Notes: generated by a model not told the origin, from the letters alone. A DNA stretch of 7,409 bases from Oscillospiraceae bacterium (GCA_031263805.1 JAISFB010000056.1:1-7409), one strand, 5' to 3'. Shown: positions 1-5,830, counted from the stretch's first letter. Program-made: numbers and translations.

Positions 1-426
1 AGCGTAAAGTTAGAATTCCTGAGCCGCTCAGTGAACGAGGGCTTCGCGCGCGCGTCCGTCGCCGTATTCGCGGCCCAGCTCGACCCGACGCTTGACGAGC
101 TGAACGACATCAAGACCGCCGTCAGCGAGGCGGTGACGAACTGCATCGTCCACGCGTATCCCGATTCCGTCGGCAAAATATTCGTGCGCGCGCGCGTTTT
201 TCCGGACAATTCCGTCGAAATAACGGTGCGGGACAAGGGCCTCGGCATCCCCGATATCGAAAGAGCCCGGGAGCCGATGTTCACGACGGGCGGCGACGAG
301 CGGAGCGGCATGGGCTTTACAATAATGGAGAGCTTTATGGACCGCGTAAAAATACGCTCCGCGCCGGGCCGCGGCACAACCGTGACTATGCGGCGTACGG
401 TCTCCGTCCGGGTCACGCGAAAATGA
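1..426 (+). CDS. spoIIAB: SpoIIAB, anti-sigma-F factor / serine kinase (5' end off window)
   Basis: SpoIIAB binds sigma-F and keeps it inactive in the predivisional cell and mother cell, and it phosphorylates the anti-anti-sigma factor SpoIIAA using ATP. The frame is open from base 1. The first residues (SVKLEFLSRSVNEGFARAS) align with the family N-terminus recalled from B. subtilis (…FSALSQNESFARV), so the GTG at 31 is an internal valine and the true start lies a few codons left of the window. GHKL-fold ATP-binding motifs are present in order: N-box SEAVTNCIVHAY (about bases 124-159), G1 box DKGLGI (about 232-249), the ATP-lid segment MFTTGGDERSGMGFTIM with the G2 glycines (about 277-327), and a C-terminal GRGTTV strand (about 367-384). 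The 141 codons present compare with about 146 in B. subtilis, so only about five are missing. It overlaps sigF by ATGA, implying translational coupling. The preceding gene should be spoIIAA, which is not visible. Identification is very secure. Confidence 0.96.
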   Translation, partial: SVKLEFLSRSVNEGFARASVAVFAAQLDPTLDELNDIKTAVSEAVTNCIVHAYPDSVGKIFVRARVFPDNSVEITVRDKGLGIPDIERAREPMFTTGGDERSGMGFTIMESFMDRVKIRSAPGRGTTVTMRRTVSVRVTRK

Positions 427-1133
427 CGGAGCAGGCCGCCGTCCGGCGCATCGAGGCCGCAAAAAACGGCGACCGCGAAGCTGCGGGCGAAGCTATCGAG
501 GAAAACTCCGGCCTTATCTGGAGCGTCGCCCGGCGCTTTTTCGGACGCGGCGTGGACCCGGACGATCTGTTTCAGCTCGGCTGCGTCGGCTTCCTGAAAG
601 CGATACGCGGCTATGACACGGCCTACGGCACGCAGTTTTCAACGTATGCCGTGCCGAAAATAGCCGGGGAAATACGGCGCTTTCTCCGCGACGACGGCAG
701 CGTTAAGGTCAGCCGCGGCTTAAAAGAACGCGCGACGAAAATACGCGCGGCGAAGCGGGGCTTAGAACAGCGGTTCGGACGGGAGCCGACGATCTCAGAG
801 CTGTCGGAGGAGCTGCAGCTTGACGCCGGGGAAATTGCGGCGGCGGAAACGGCGGCGGCGCCCCTTGAATCTCTCCAGCGCGAAACGGGCGATGACGGGC
901 TCACGCTGGAAGCCGTCCTCGCGTCGTCCGGGGACGAAGAATCGCTCGTGGAGCGCGTCGCGCTGCGCGAGGCTATCGACGCGCTGCCCGAAACGGAGCG
1001 GCTTGTGATCGGCCTGCGGTATTTCCACGGGCTGACGCAGGACGCGGCGTCGCGGATACTGCGCGTGTCGCAGGTGCAGGTGTCGCGTCTTGAGCGGCGC
1101 GCGATCGACAAGCTGCGGGTGATGCTGGAATAG
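423..1133 (+). CDS. sigF: RNA polymerase sigma factor SigF (SpoIIAC), forespore-specific
   Basis: This is a 236-residue sigma-70 family factor of the sporulation group, which directs early forespore transcription once SpoIIAB releases it. Region 2 spans about residues 28-98 and contains DPDDLFQLGCVGFLKAI (core RNA polymerase binding) followed by FSTYAVPKIAGEIRRFLRDDG and VKVSR (-10 recognition). Region 3 covers about 100-150, with the typical GREPTISELSEEL helix. Region 4 covers about 180-236, with the helix-turn-helix around LTQDAASRILRVSQVQVSRLE that reads the -35 element. The sequence is close to the B. subtilis SigF pattern, including SQVQVSRLE. sigma-G and sigma-B are paralogous alternatives, but the immediate spoIIAB partner and the ATGA overlap argue for sigma-F. 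The ATG at 423 is used because it sits in the spoIIAB stop. It is slightly shorter than the roughly 255-residue B. subtilis protein, mostly at the N-terminus. A hairpin terminator starts about 20 bases after the stop, closing the operon. Confidence 0.95.
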   Translation: MTEQAAVRRIEAAKNGDREAAGEAIEENSGLIWSVARRFFGRGVDPDDLFQLGCVGFLKAIRGYDTAYGTQFSTYAVPKIAGEIRRFLRDDGSVKVSRGLKERATKIRAAKRGLEQRFGREPTISELSEELQLDAGEIAAAETAAAPLESLQRETGDDGLTLEAVLASSGDEESLVERVALREAIDALPETERLVIGLRYFHGLTQDAASRILRVSQVQVSRLERRAIDKLRVMLE

Positions 1134-1146
1134 AGGAGCAAGCCTA

Positions 1147-1185
1147 AAAACCCCCTTGCGGCCGTAGGGCTTGCAAGGGGATTTT
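1147..1185. terminator. Rho-independent, probably bidirectional terminator after sigF
   Basis: The arms ccccttgc (1152-1159) and gcaagggg (1173-1180) form a perfect 8-bp stem. An inner gcc/ggc stem (1161-1163 with 1168-1170) extends it, and flanking aaaa (1147-1150) and tttt (1182-1185) can continue the pairing past one mismatch. Read rightwards the stem is followed by attttg, so it ends spoIIAB-sigF transcription. Read leftwards it is followed by a five-T run, a good terminator for the minus-strand tRNA-Gly gene whose 3' end lies just right of it. Confidence 0.85.
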
Positions 1186-1188
1186 GAT

Positions 1189-1237
1189 TGGAGCGGGTGA
1201 TGGGAATCGGATCCACATGGCCAGCTTGGAAGGCTGG
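1189..1237 (-). pseudogene. tRNA-Gly(TCC) 3'-half fragment (pseudo-tRNA, att-site-like)
   Basis: On the minus strand this is the 3' part of a glycine tRNA. The anticodon arm is CCAGC-CTTCCAA-GCTGG (1221-1237, anticodon TCC). A short variable loop, the T-arm (1200-1216), the 3' acceptor strand CACCCGC (1193-1199), discriminator T and an encoded CCA (1189-1191) follow. The D-arm and the 5' acceptor strand are missing: sequence right of 1237 does not match them, so no functional tRNA can form. The T-arm also carries two changes at near-invariant positions relative to the usual GTGGGTTCGATTCCCAT, namely G53 to A, which breaks the pair with C61, and T55 to C. A break at the anticodon arm with the 3' half retained is the usual footprint of integrative elements that use tRNA 3' halves as attachment sites. 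A simple deletion of the 5' half is the alternative. Confidence 0.8.
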
Positions 1238-1255
1238 TGGAAAGCGTTTGTTTCG

Positions 1256-1281
1256 GTCGTGTCAAGAACTTTGTGTAAACG
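1256..1281. repeat. Probable IS256-family terminal inverted repeat (transposase 3' side)
   Basis: Read on the minus strand, this segment ends with gtttacacaaag followed by ttcttgacacgacc, which resembles the ends of IS256-family elements of Firmicutes as I recall them. It lies about 65 bases beyond the transposase stop (1345-1347), the right place for the 3' end of such an element. I found no matching copy on the other side of the remnant, so the element is truncated. I cannot establish a target-site duplication. Confidence 0.5.
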
Positions 1282-1344
1282 TCAGCCGAATAAATTGCGC
1301 CAATGCGCGTGGTAAAGGTTTCGCGATATAGGGTGCACCCCATA

Positions 1345-1765
1345 TCAAAGCGCGTCCCAGCCGGGCTTGGCTATGCCGGGCTGGCCGCGAAGGGCTGGCC
1401 AATTGGCGGCGGGCATTGCCCACTTTCGCGTCAGGCCGGCGGTGCGGAGGTAGGCAGCTTGGAAAGGGCGCCTTTCCGGGATGTCACCTTGCGCAGCGCT
1501 GAGTTCACGCTCTCTATGATATTAGCCGTGTAGATCATTTTACGTATCGCCGCCGGGTAGCCGGACAGTTGCCCGGCATGGGCATAGTTCTCGCGCCCGG
1601 CGCGGACCGCGCCGGGGCAGCCGGCCCCCCCATTTTTCTTCAAGGCCGCCGAACGCGAGCCCCGCCGCCTCGGGGCCCGGCGCTGAATAGACCGCTTTCA
1701 GGCCGGCGCAGAACTCCTTGTAGTGCTTGCCCGGCACATACTTTCGAGCCCACGTATATCGGCAA
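1345..1765 (-). pseudogene. IS256-family transposase, C-terminal remnant with frameshifts
   Basis: Three consecutive minus-strand stretches in different frames together rebuild the C-terminal part of an IS256-family (mutator-type) DDE transposase. The first, about 1650-1765, encodes KYVPGKHYKEFCAGLKAVYS and then EEKWGG. The second, about 1431-1640, encodes SGYPAAIRKMIYTANIIES with NSALRKVTSRKGA following; its NIIESVN holds the catalytic glutamate of the DDE triad. The third, 1345-1461, encodes YLRTAGLTRKWAMPAANW and ends in TGA. These correspond in order to the conserved family C-terminus. At least two frameshifts separate them, one at about 1640-1650 and one at about 1455-1470, and another is likely near 1760. 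The N-terminal 60% or so, including both catalytic aspartates, is missing. The gene is therefore dead. The left boundary of similarity near 1765 is approximate. The + strand reading frames across this segment are shadows. Confidence 0.85.
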
Positions 1766-1842
1766 GATGAACGTCGATAAGTCGATAAACGCGAAGACCT
1801 CACTTTGAGGAAAAAATATTTTATTATTAAGGAGAATGCAAA

Positions 1843-1947
1843 ATGTCTGACACGAGAATTGATTTCCTTCTCGCCAAGGGCGGTCAGTACCGCGCGCTGT
1901 GGACGCGCCGGCAAAACGCGAACAGCTGGCGAATAGCGCGGGCCTGA
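1843..1947 (+). CDS. 34-codon ORF resembling an ABC exporter C-terminal tail (probable gene fragment)
   Basis: ATG at 1843 follows an excellent Shine-Dalgarno (aaggag, 1829-1834) with 8-base spacing and an AT-rich leader (about 1810-1830). The predicted peptide begins MSDTRIDFLLAKGGQYRALW, continues with TRRQNANSWRIARA and stops at 1945. From LLAKGGQYRALW onward it resembles the extreme C-terminus of ABC-B type exporter ATPase subunits, where HxELLxxGGxYxxLW and a short tail follow the ATP-binding domain. No Walker or signature motif is present, so it cannot be an ATPase. The likely history is a deletion that joined a gene's translation start to the last about 28 codons of an exporter gene. 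A real small protein remains possible. The resemblance is from memory of the family and the peptide is short, so confidence is low. Confidence 0.35.
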   Translation: MSDTRIDFLLAKGGQYRALWTRRQNANSWRIARA

Positions 1948-2001
1948 AACAAGCGGGCGAAGCCCGGCAATCAACACAATAAAATAAACCGACATTTCCG
2001 A

Positions 2002-2030
2002 TTGCAATGCGCCGGAGATAATGTTAAAAT
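2002..2030 (+). promoter_or_regulatory. Candidate sigma-A promoter for the U32 gene
   Basis: TTGCAA (2002-2007) and TAAAAT (2025-2030) are separated by 17 bases, an optimal spacing. They match the -35 consensus at 4 of 6 and the -10 consensus at 5 of 6 positions, in an AT-rich pocket of otherwise GC-rich DNA. The start point would fall near 2037, giving a leader of roughly 70 bases before the ATG at 2110. The ribosome binding site of that gene is weak (cggg at 2099-2102). Confidence 0.5.
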
Positions 2031-2109
2031 ACATTACACCAAAAAACAAAACCCAACAAACAGTATTACTCCCCGCACGGCGGACCGGCGCGGGCGATCG
2101 GGATGAAAT

Positions 2110-4224
2110 ATGGCTAAGCTTGAGATATTGGCCCCAGCCGGTTCTCCGGAGGGCGTCACCGCGGCGGTGCAAAACGGCGCCGACGCGGTATATATGGGAT
2201 ATTCGGCGTTCAACGCGCGGCGCGGGGCGAAAAATTTCACCCCGGACGAGTTCGCGCGCGCGTGCGAGTATTGCCGCGTGCGCGGAGTTAAAGCGTACCT
2301 CACGCTAAATACTCTCGTCAGCGACCGAGAGCTGCCGGCGGCGGTGGACTCAGCCGCGGCGGCGGCGCGCGCCGGCGCGGACGCCGTTATCGTCGCCGAT
2401 CTGGGACTGCTGCGCGCGCTGCGGCGGGCGCTGCCGGATATGCCGTTGCATTGCAGCACGCAAATGGGGCTGCACAGCTCTGAGGGCATCAGGCTCGCCC
2501 GGGCGATGGGCGCGCGCCGCGCCGTTCTCGCGCGGGAGCTGCCAAAAGAAGACGTCGCGCGCATCGCGAAAGGCTCGCCGATAGAGCTTGAGGTCTTCGT
2601 CCACGGGGCGTACTGCGTTTCGCATTCCGGGCAGTGCTATTTCAGCTCCGTAATAGGGAGGCGCAGCGGGAACCGCGGCCTTTGCGCCCAGCCGTGCCGT
2701 ATGGCCTACGACTCTGGCGGGCGAAAAACCGAATATCCGCTGAGCCTTAAAGACAACTGCCTCGTCAAATACGTCGGCGAGCTTGAAGAAATGGGCGTCC
2801 GCGCGCTGAAAATAGAGGGGCGGATGAAGCGCCCCGAATACGCGGCTATCGTGACCGGCATATACGCCCGCGCCGTGCGCGAGGGCAAGGAGCCGTCCGA
2901 GGAAGACCTCCGGGCGCTTCACGACGCATTCTCACGCCAGGGCTTTACGGACGGGTATTATACAAAAAAGCTCGGCGGGAATATGCTCGGCGTAAGAGAA
3001 TATGGCGTATCGGCGGAAAGCCGTATTTTCACGTCCGCCAGAAAAAATTATATGCGCGGTGAGTTTCAGCGCGTGCCCGTGCGCTTCGCCGCGCAGCTTC
3101 GCGCCGGAAGGCCCGCGCGCCTTGTCGCCGTGGACGACAAACGGAATATATCCGCCCGCGAGGGCGAGATACCGGAGCCGGCGTTCCACAGGGAAACCGA
3201 CGCGGCCATACTGTCAACGCAGCTTCACAAGACCGGCGGGACCCCGTTTTACTGCGCCGGCGTAAAGCTGCGCGTAGAGCCCGGGCTCTCCCTCTCCGCC
3301 GCCGCCGTCAACGAAATGCGCCGCGCCGCGCTCGCGGAGCTGCTGGAAAAACGCCGAGAGCCCGCGCCTATGCCCGCGCGGGAATACGACCCGGCGGGAG
3401 CGCTCGCCGCTATCGAGCCGCGCGGCAGGACGGAGCCGCCCGTATTCACGGTGTCTGTGACGAAGGCCGAGCAGCTGTCAAAGGAGCTTTTGGAGCTGCG
3501 CCCGCGCGTACTTTATATACCGCTCGCGGAGCTTCGGAGCCTGTCGAAAATTAAGCCGTTCCTTGAGGCCCCGGATATTACGGTCGCGGCGGCGCCGCCG
3601 CGGGTGATATTCGATTCCGAAAGAGCGCGCGCGGAAAAGATACTAAGCGCCGCGCGGAGCGCCGGAATAACCGACGCGCTGTGCGGGAACCTCGGGCAGC
3701 TTTTGCCCCTGCGGGAGGCGGGCTTCAACGTGCGCGGGGACTTCGGGCTGAACCTGTTTTCGTCGTACTCCCTCGCCGCCGCGCGGGACTTGGGGCTCGT
3801 CAGCGCCATAGCGTCGTTTGAAATGAGCCTCGCACAGCTTCGCGACGCCGCCAAGCCGCTCGACACCGAAATAATCGTCTACGGCAGGCTGCCGCTTATG
3901 CTCACGGAAAACTGCGTGATAAAGTCCGCGCTCGGCGTGTGCGCCTGCGAGAGCTTTTCCGGTCTGACCGACAGGACGGGGGCGAGCTTCCCCGTTATAC
4001 GCGAGAACGCCGACTCCTGCCGGAACGTCGTCCTCAACTCGCGGAAGCTGTTTTTAGCGGACCGGCTGTCCGATTTTCAAAGCGTCGGGCTCTGGGGCTT
4101 GCGGCTGGCGTTCACCACGGAAAACGCCGCCGAGTGTGTGCAGGTCGCGCGGCGATATATGGGGCTCGGGAGCTACGCGCCGGGCGGGTTCACGCGCGGG
4201 CTGTATTATAAAGGGGTGGAATGA
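2110..4224 (+). CDS. U32 family protein, long RlhA-like type (probable RNA hydroxylation enzyme)
   Basis: This 704-residue protein belongs to the U32 'peptidase' family. The N-terminal TIM-barrel-like domain (about residues 1-300) starts KLEILAPAGSPEGVTAAVQN and contains GADAVYMG, TLNTLV and LHCSTQMG. The family signature with four cysteines follows: C169 and C176 in HGAYCVSHSGQCYFSS, then C192 and C196 in NRGLCAQPCR. LSLKDNC and LKIEGRMKRPEYAA come next. In characterised relatives these cysteines bind an iron-sulfur cluster. E. coli RlhA, about 650 residues with the same extended architecture, hydroxylates C2501 of 23S rRNA, and the shorter TrhP proteins modify tRNA. The C-terminal half has a second cysteine-rich stretch (ENCVIKSALGVCACES, then SCRNVVLNSRKLFLADR). 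The older label 'collagenase-like protease' is unsupported here. ATG 2110 aligns with the family N-terminus. The stop overlaps the next reading frame (ATGATGG), where maf is expected. Family assignment is secure; the exact RNA target is inference. Confidence 0.92.
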   Translation: MAKLEILAPAGSPEGVTAAVQNGADAVYMGYSAFNARRGAKNFTPDEFARACEYCRVRGVKAYLTLNTLVSDRELPAAVDSAAAAARAGADAVIVADLGLLRALRRALPDMPLHCSTQMGLHSSEGIRLARAMGARRAVLARELPKEDVARIAKGSPIELEVFVHGAYCVSHSGQCYFSSVIGRRSGNRGLCAQPCRMAYDSGGRKTEYPLSLKDNCLVKYVGELEEMGVRALKIEGRMKRPEYAAIVTGIYARAVREGKEPSEEDLRALHDAFSRQGFTDGYYTKKLGGNMLGVREYGVSAESRIFTSARKNYMRGEFQRVPVRFAAQLRAGRPARLVAVDDKRNISAREGEIPEPAFHRETDAAILSTQLHKTGGTPFYCAGVKLRVEPGLSLSAAAVNEMRRAALAELLEKRREPAPMPAREYDPAGALAAIEPRGRTEPPVFTVSVTKAEQLSKELLELRPRVLYIPLAELRSLSKIKPFLEAPDITVAAAPPRVIFDSERARAEKILSAARSAGITDALCGNLGQLLPLREAGFNVRGDFGLNLFSSYSLAAARDLGLVSAIASFEMSLAQLRDAAKPLDTEIIVYGRLPLMLTENCVIKSALGVCACESFSGLTDRTGASFPVIRENADSCRNVVLNSRKLFLADRLSDFQSVGLWGLRLAFTTENAAECVQVARRYMGLGSYAPGGFTRGLYYKGVE

Positions 4225-4277
4225 TGGCTATAATTTTGGCGTCCGCCGAAGGGCTTGACGGGGAGGGGGAAGTTTGA
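4221..4277 (+). pseudogene. maf: Probable 5' stub of maf (nucleotide pyrophosphatase)
   Basis: Starting at the ATGATG that overlaps the U32 stop codon, 18 codons read MMAIILASAEGLDGEGEV and then stop. MxIILAS(A) is the canonical start of Maf proteins, house-cleaning pyrophosphatases for modified nucleotides (usually …ILASASPRRxELL). The similarity ends after ASA, and no SPRR or later Maf motif follows in any frame. maf is a frequent neighbour upstream of mreB/mreC, which supports the reading. The stop codon lies inside the left arm of the first palindrome (4269-4293), so the rest of maf was probably lost or replaced when the palindromic sequence arrived. With only about eight matching residues, a chance short ORF is possible. 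Confidence 0.4.
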
Positions 4278-4293
4278 AACAAGTTCAAACTTC
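4269..4293. repeat. Perfect 10-bp inverted repeat, 5-base loop
   Basis: The arms gaagtttgaa (4269-4278) and ttcaaacttc (4284-4293) are exactly complementary around acaag. The element is AT-rich against a GC-rich background and sits right after the maf-like stub, whose stop codon is in its left arm. There is no T-tract after it, so it is a poor terminator. It is the first of three inverted repeats in 140 bases. Confidence 0.75.
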
Positions 4294-4303
4294 GATAATT
4301 TCA

Positions 4304-4345
4304 GTGCGTTTTGCTCGCCCGTGCGGGCAACCGCAAAACACGCAC
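4304..4345. repeat. Nested inverted repeat in the maf-mreC gap
   Basis: The outer arms gtgcgttttgc (4304-4314) and gcaaaacacgcac (4333-4345) pair over 11 positions with a two-base bulge (ac). Inside them gcccg (4317-4321) and cgggc (4324-4328) form a second tight stem. No T-tract follows. It could be a dispersed REP- or MITE-like repeat or part of a structured mreC leader; the sequence alone does not decide. Confidence 0.65.
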
Positions 4346-4409
4346 ATTATGACAATTCCTTTTCATAGTCATTTTGTGCCTGTAGTGCGACAAAAGGAAT
4401 GGTCATAAT
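4346..4409 (+). promoter_or_regulatory. 18-bp inverted repeat enclosing the mreC ribosome binding site
   Basis: The left arm, 4346-4363 (attatgac, a, attcctttt), pairs with the right arm, 4392-4409 (aaaaggaat, g, gtcataat), at 17 of 18 positions across a 28-base loop. The right arm contains the only Shine-Dalgarno candidate for mreC (aagga, 4394-4398) and ends one base before the ATG at 4411. If formed in the mRNA, the stem would hide the ribosome binding site. Its left end (attat) could alternatively pair with ataat at 4295-4299, so mutually exclusive folds are conceivable. The structure is seen; a regulatory role is inference. Confidence 0.5.
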
Positions 4410-4410
4410 A

Positions 4411-5253
4411 ATGAAAGCGTTTCTGACGAGAAAGAATATTGCTATCGCGCTGGCCGCCGTCGTCGTCGCCGCCGTCGCGGCCGTGTCCTCCGGCACCGGC
4501 GGCGGAAGCGGCTTCCTCACCGAGTGGGCCGCCGCCGCGGCGCGGCCCTTGCGCACCGCCGCGGCCGCCGTCGCGCGGACGTTTGAGACGATATACGGCT
4601 ATATGTACGAATACGAAAAGGTTGCCGCGGAGAACGACGCGCTTAAAAAGCAAATAGCGGATTTCCGCCAGGATTACCGCGAATACACGGAAGCCTCCGA
4701 GGAAAACGCGCGCCTGCGCGCCCTGCTCAGCTTTTCGGCGCGGCACAGCGACTATGAGTTCGACACCGCGACGATCATCGCGTGGAGCGCGTCGAACTGG
4801 TCGTCGTCCTTCACGCTCGGCAAGGGCAGCGGGAATTCCGCCGTCGCTGTCGGAGACGCCGTTATTACGGAGACCGGCGTGCTCATAGGCCGCGTTACGG
4901 AGGTGCGCGCCACGGAATCCACAGCCGTTTCGGTCGTCGATACGACGTTTTCGGCAAGCGTGCTCATCGGCGAGGAAGGCGCGGACGGACAGGTTTCCGG
5001 CGATTTCACGCTGATGCGCGAAGGGCGGCTTATGCTCGGACTGCTTGAGGACGGCGCGGCGGCGCTGGCCGGGGACACCGTTGTCACAAGCGGGCTCGGC
5101 GGAGTTTTCCCCGAGGGGCTTGTAATAGGAAGCGTCGAAGCGGTGACGAAAAGCCCCTCGGGGATCGGCATATCCGGCGTTATCAGGCCGGAGGCGGAGC
5201 TCCGGCGCGCGACTTACGTTTTCATCGTGACGCAGTTTGACGCGAACGCTTAG
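4411..5253 (+). CDS. mreC: Rod shape-determining protein MreC
   Basis: MreC is a bitopic membrane protein of the elongasome that links MreB and MreD to the PBP2 synthase on the outer face of the membrane. Counted from ATG 4411, the protein has 280 residues. It has a short cytoplasmic N-terminus (MKAFLTRKN), one membrane segment (about 9-28, rich in alanine and valine), a coiled coil (about 68-107, EKVAAENDALKKQIADF onward) and then the beta-rich MreC domain. The domain shows ASNWSSSFTLGKGS, the VVDTTFSASV strand and the family signature TSGLGGVFPEGLVIGSV near residue 226. An in-frame ATG at 4399 would add MVII, but it directly abuts the aagga sequence, so 4411 (12 bases after it) is preferred although that spacing is long. 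The unusual alanine-rich start includes a glycine-rich GTGGGSG linker. The stop is followed at once by the aggagg of mreD. mreB is not upstream, where it is commonly found. Confidence 0.92.
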   Translation: MKAFLTRKNIAIALAAVVVAAVAAVSSGTGGGSGFLTEWAAAAARPLRTAAAAVARTFETIYGYMYEYEKVAAENDALKKQIADFRQDYREYTEASEENARLRALLSFSARHSDYEFDTATIIAWSASNWSSSFTLGKGSGNSAVAVGDAVITETGVLIGRVTEVRATESTAVSVVDTTFSASVLIGEEGADGQVSGDFTLMREGRLMLGLLEDGAAALAGDTVVTSGLGGVFPEGLVIGSVEAVTKSPSGIGISGVIRPEAELRRATYVFIVTQFDANA

Positions 5254-5268
5254 AGGAGGGCTTTCGTT

Positions 5269-5793
5269 ATGACGCGATTTGATAAGATAACCGGACTTCC
5301 GAAAAGGCGCGGCGTCGCGTCCCTTATATACCGCGCGCTTTTTATCGTCGCCGTTTTTGTGTTGCAGGCGTTTGTGCTGCCGTTTGTCACGGCGCTGCCG
5401 TCCGTTCCGCTGATACTGCCGCTCGCCGCCGTTGAGACGGCGATGTTTGAGGGCGGCTTTCGCGGCGCGGCGGCGGGGCTTTTCGCGGGGGCGCTGTGCG
5501 ACGTGGCTATGGACAGGCCGATAGCGCGGTTCGCCGTGCTGCTCACGCTTATTTGCCTCGTCGTCGGGGTTTTATCGGAGCTCGTTGTGGCGCGCGGCTT
5601 CGCGCCGTATTTTTTGATATGTACCGGGACGCTCGCCGTCTGCGCCGTCGCGCAAATGTTTACGCTGCTGTTTTTCGACGGCGTGGACCCGCGCGTGCTT
5701 TTCGCCGAGGCGCTTAGCCAAACCGCCGTGTCCCTGCCGTTCGCGGTGCCGATATATTTGGCGTTGGCCCGGACTCCCGGGCGGGAGCGATAG
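5269..5793 (+). CDS. mreD: Rod shape-determining protein MreD
   Basis: This 174-residue integral membrane protein is an elongasome partner of MreC. Hydrophobic segments can be placed at about 19-40, 45-60, 64-81, 86-108, 112-136 and 150-167, giving the five or six passes usual for MreD. The start (RGVASLIYRALFIVAVFVLQ) and the GLFAGALCDVAMDRP stretch, matching the family's G-x-x-x-G-x-x-x-D turn, fit the family, and the size is typical (about 160-180). ATG 5269 is supported by a perfect Shine-Dalgarno (aggagg, 5254-5259) that directly follows the mreC stop, so the two genes form one transcription unit with a 15-base gap. Sequence conservation is low in this family, so the position between mreC and a PBP2 gene carries part of the assignment. 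Confidence 0.88.
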   Translation: MTRFDKITGLPKRRGVASLIYRALFIVAVFVLQAFVLPFVTALPSVPLILPLAAVETAMFEGGFRGAAAGLFAGALCDVAMDRPIARFAVLLTLICLVVGVLSELVVARGFAPYFLICTGTLAVCAVAQMFTLLFFDGVDPRVLFAEALSQTAVSLPFAVPIYLALARTPGRER

Positions 5794-5830
5794 GTTGTGC
5801 GTTAGGGCCGGGAATTTTAATTGCGCAGAC

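Noticed and set aside
31..426. GTG at 31 as the start of spoIIAB.
   Set aside because: The frame is open to base 1 and the codons before 31 match the expected SpoIIAB N-terminus, so the gene begins outside the window.
1303..1808. Plus-strand ORFs over the IS remnant.
   Set aside because: They are antisense to the transposase remnant and resemble no family.
1953..1967. Small gggc-gaa-gccc hairpin after the 34-codon ORF as a terminator.
   Set aside because: The stem is only about five pairs and no T-tract follows on the + strand.
2103..2117. Four-codon ORF (ATG AAA TAT GGC TAA) overlapping the U32 start, a possible leader peptide.
   Set aside because: It is too short to distinguish from chance and has no clear ribosome binding site of its own.
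1540..2172. Long minus-strand ORF with a hydrophobic stretch (VLFFGVMYFNIISGALQSEM) that might suggest a membrane protein.
   Set aside because: Only its end (about 1650-1765) matches anything, the IS256 transposase remnant. The rest crosses the 34-codon ORF, the candidate promoter and the start of the U32 gene on the opposite strand, and hydrophobicity there comes from AT-rich sequence.
2350..2922. Minus-strand ORFs inside the U32 gene and similar long shadows in mreC, mreD and sigF.
   Set aside because: They are by-products of GC-rich codon use in the real genes on the other strand and match no known family.
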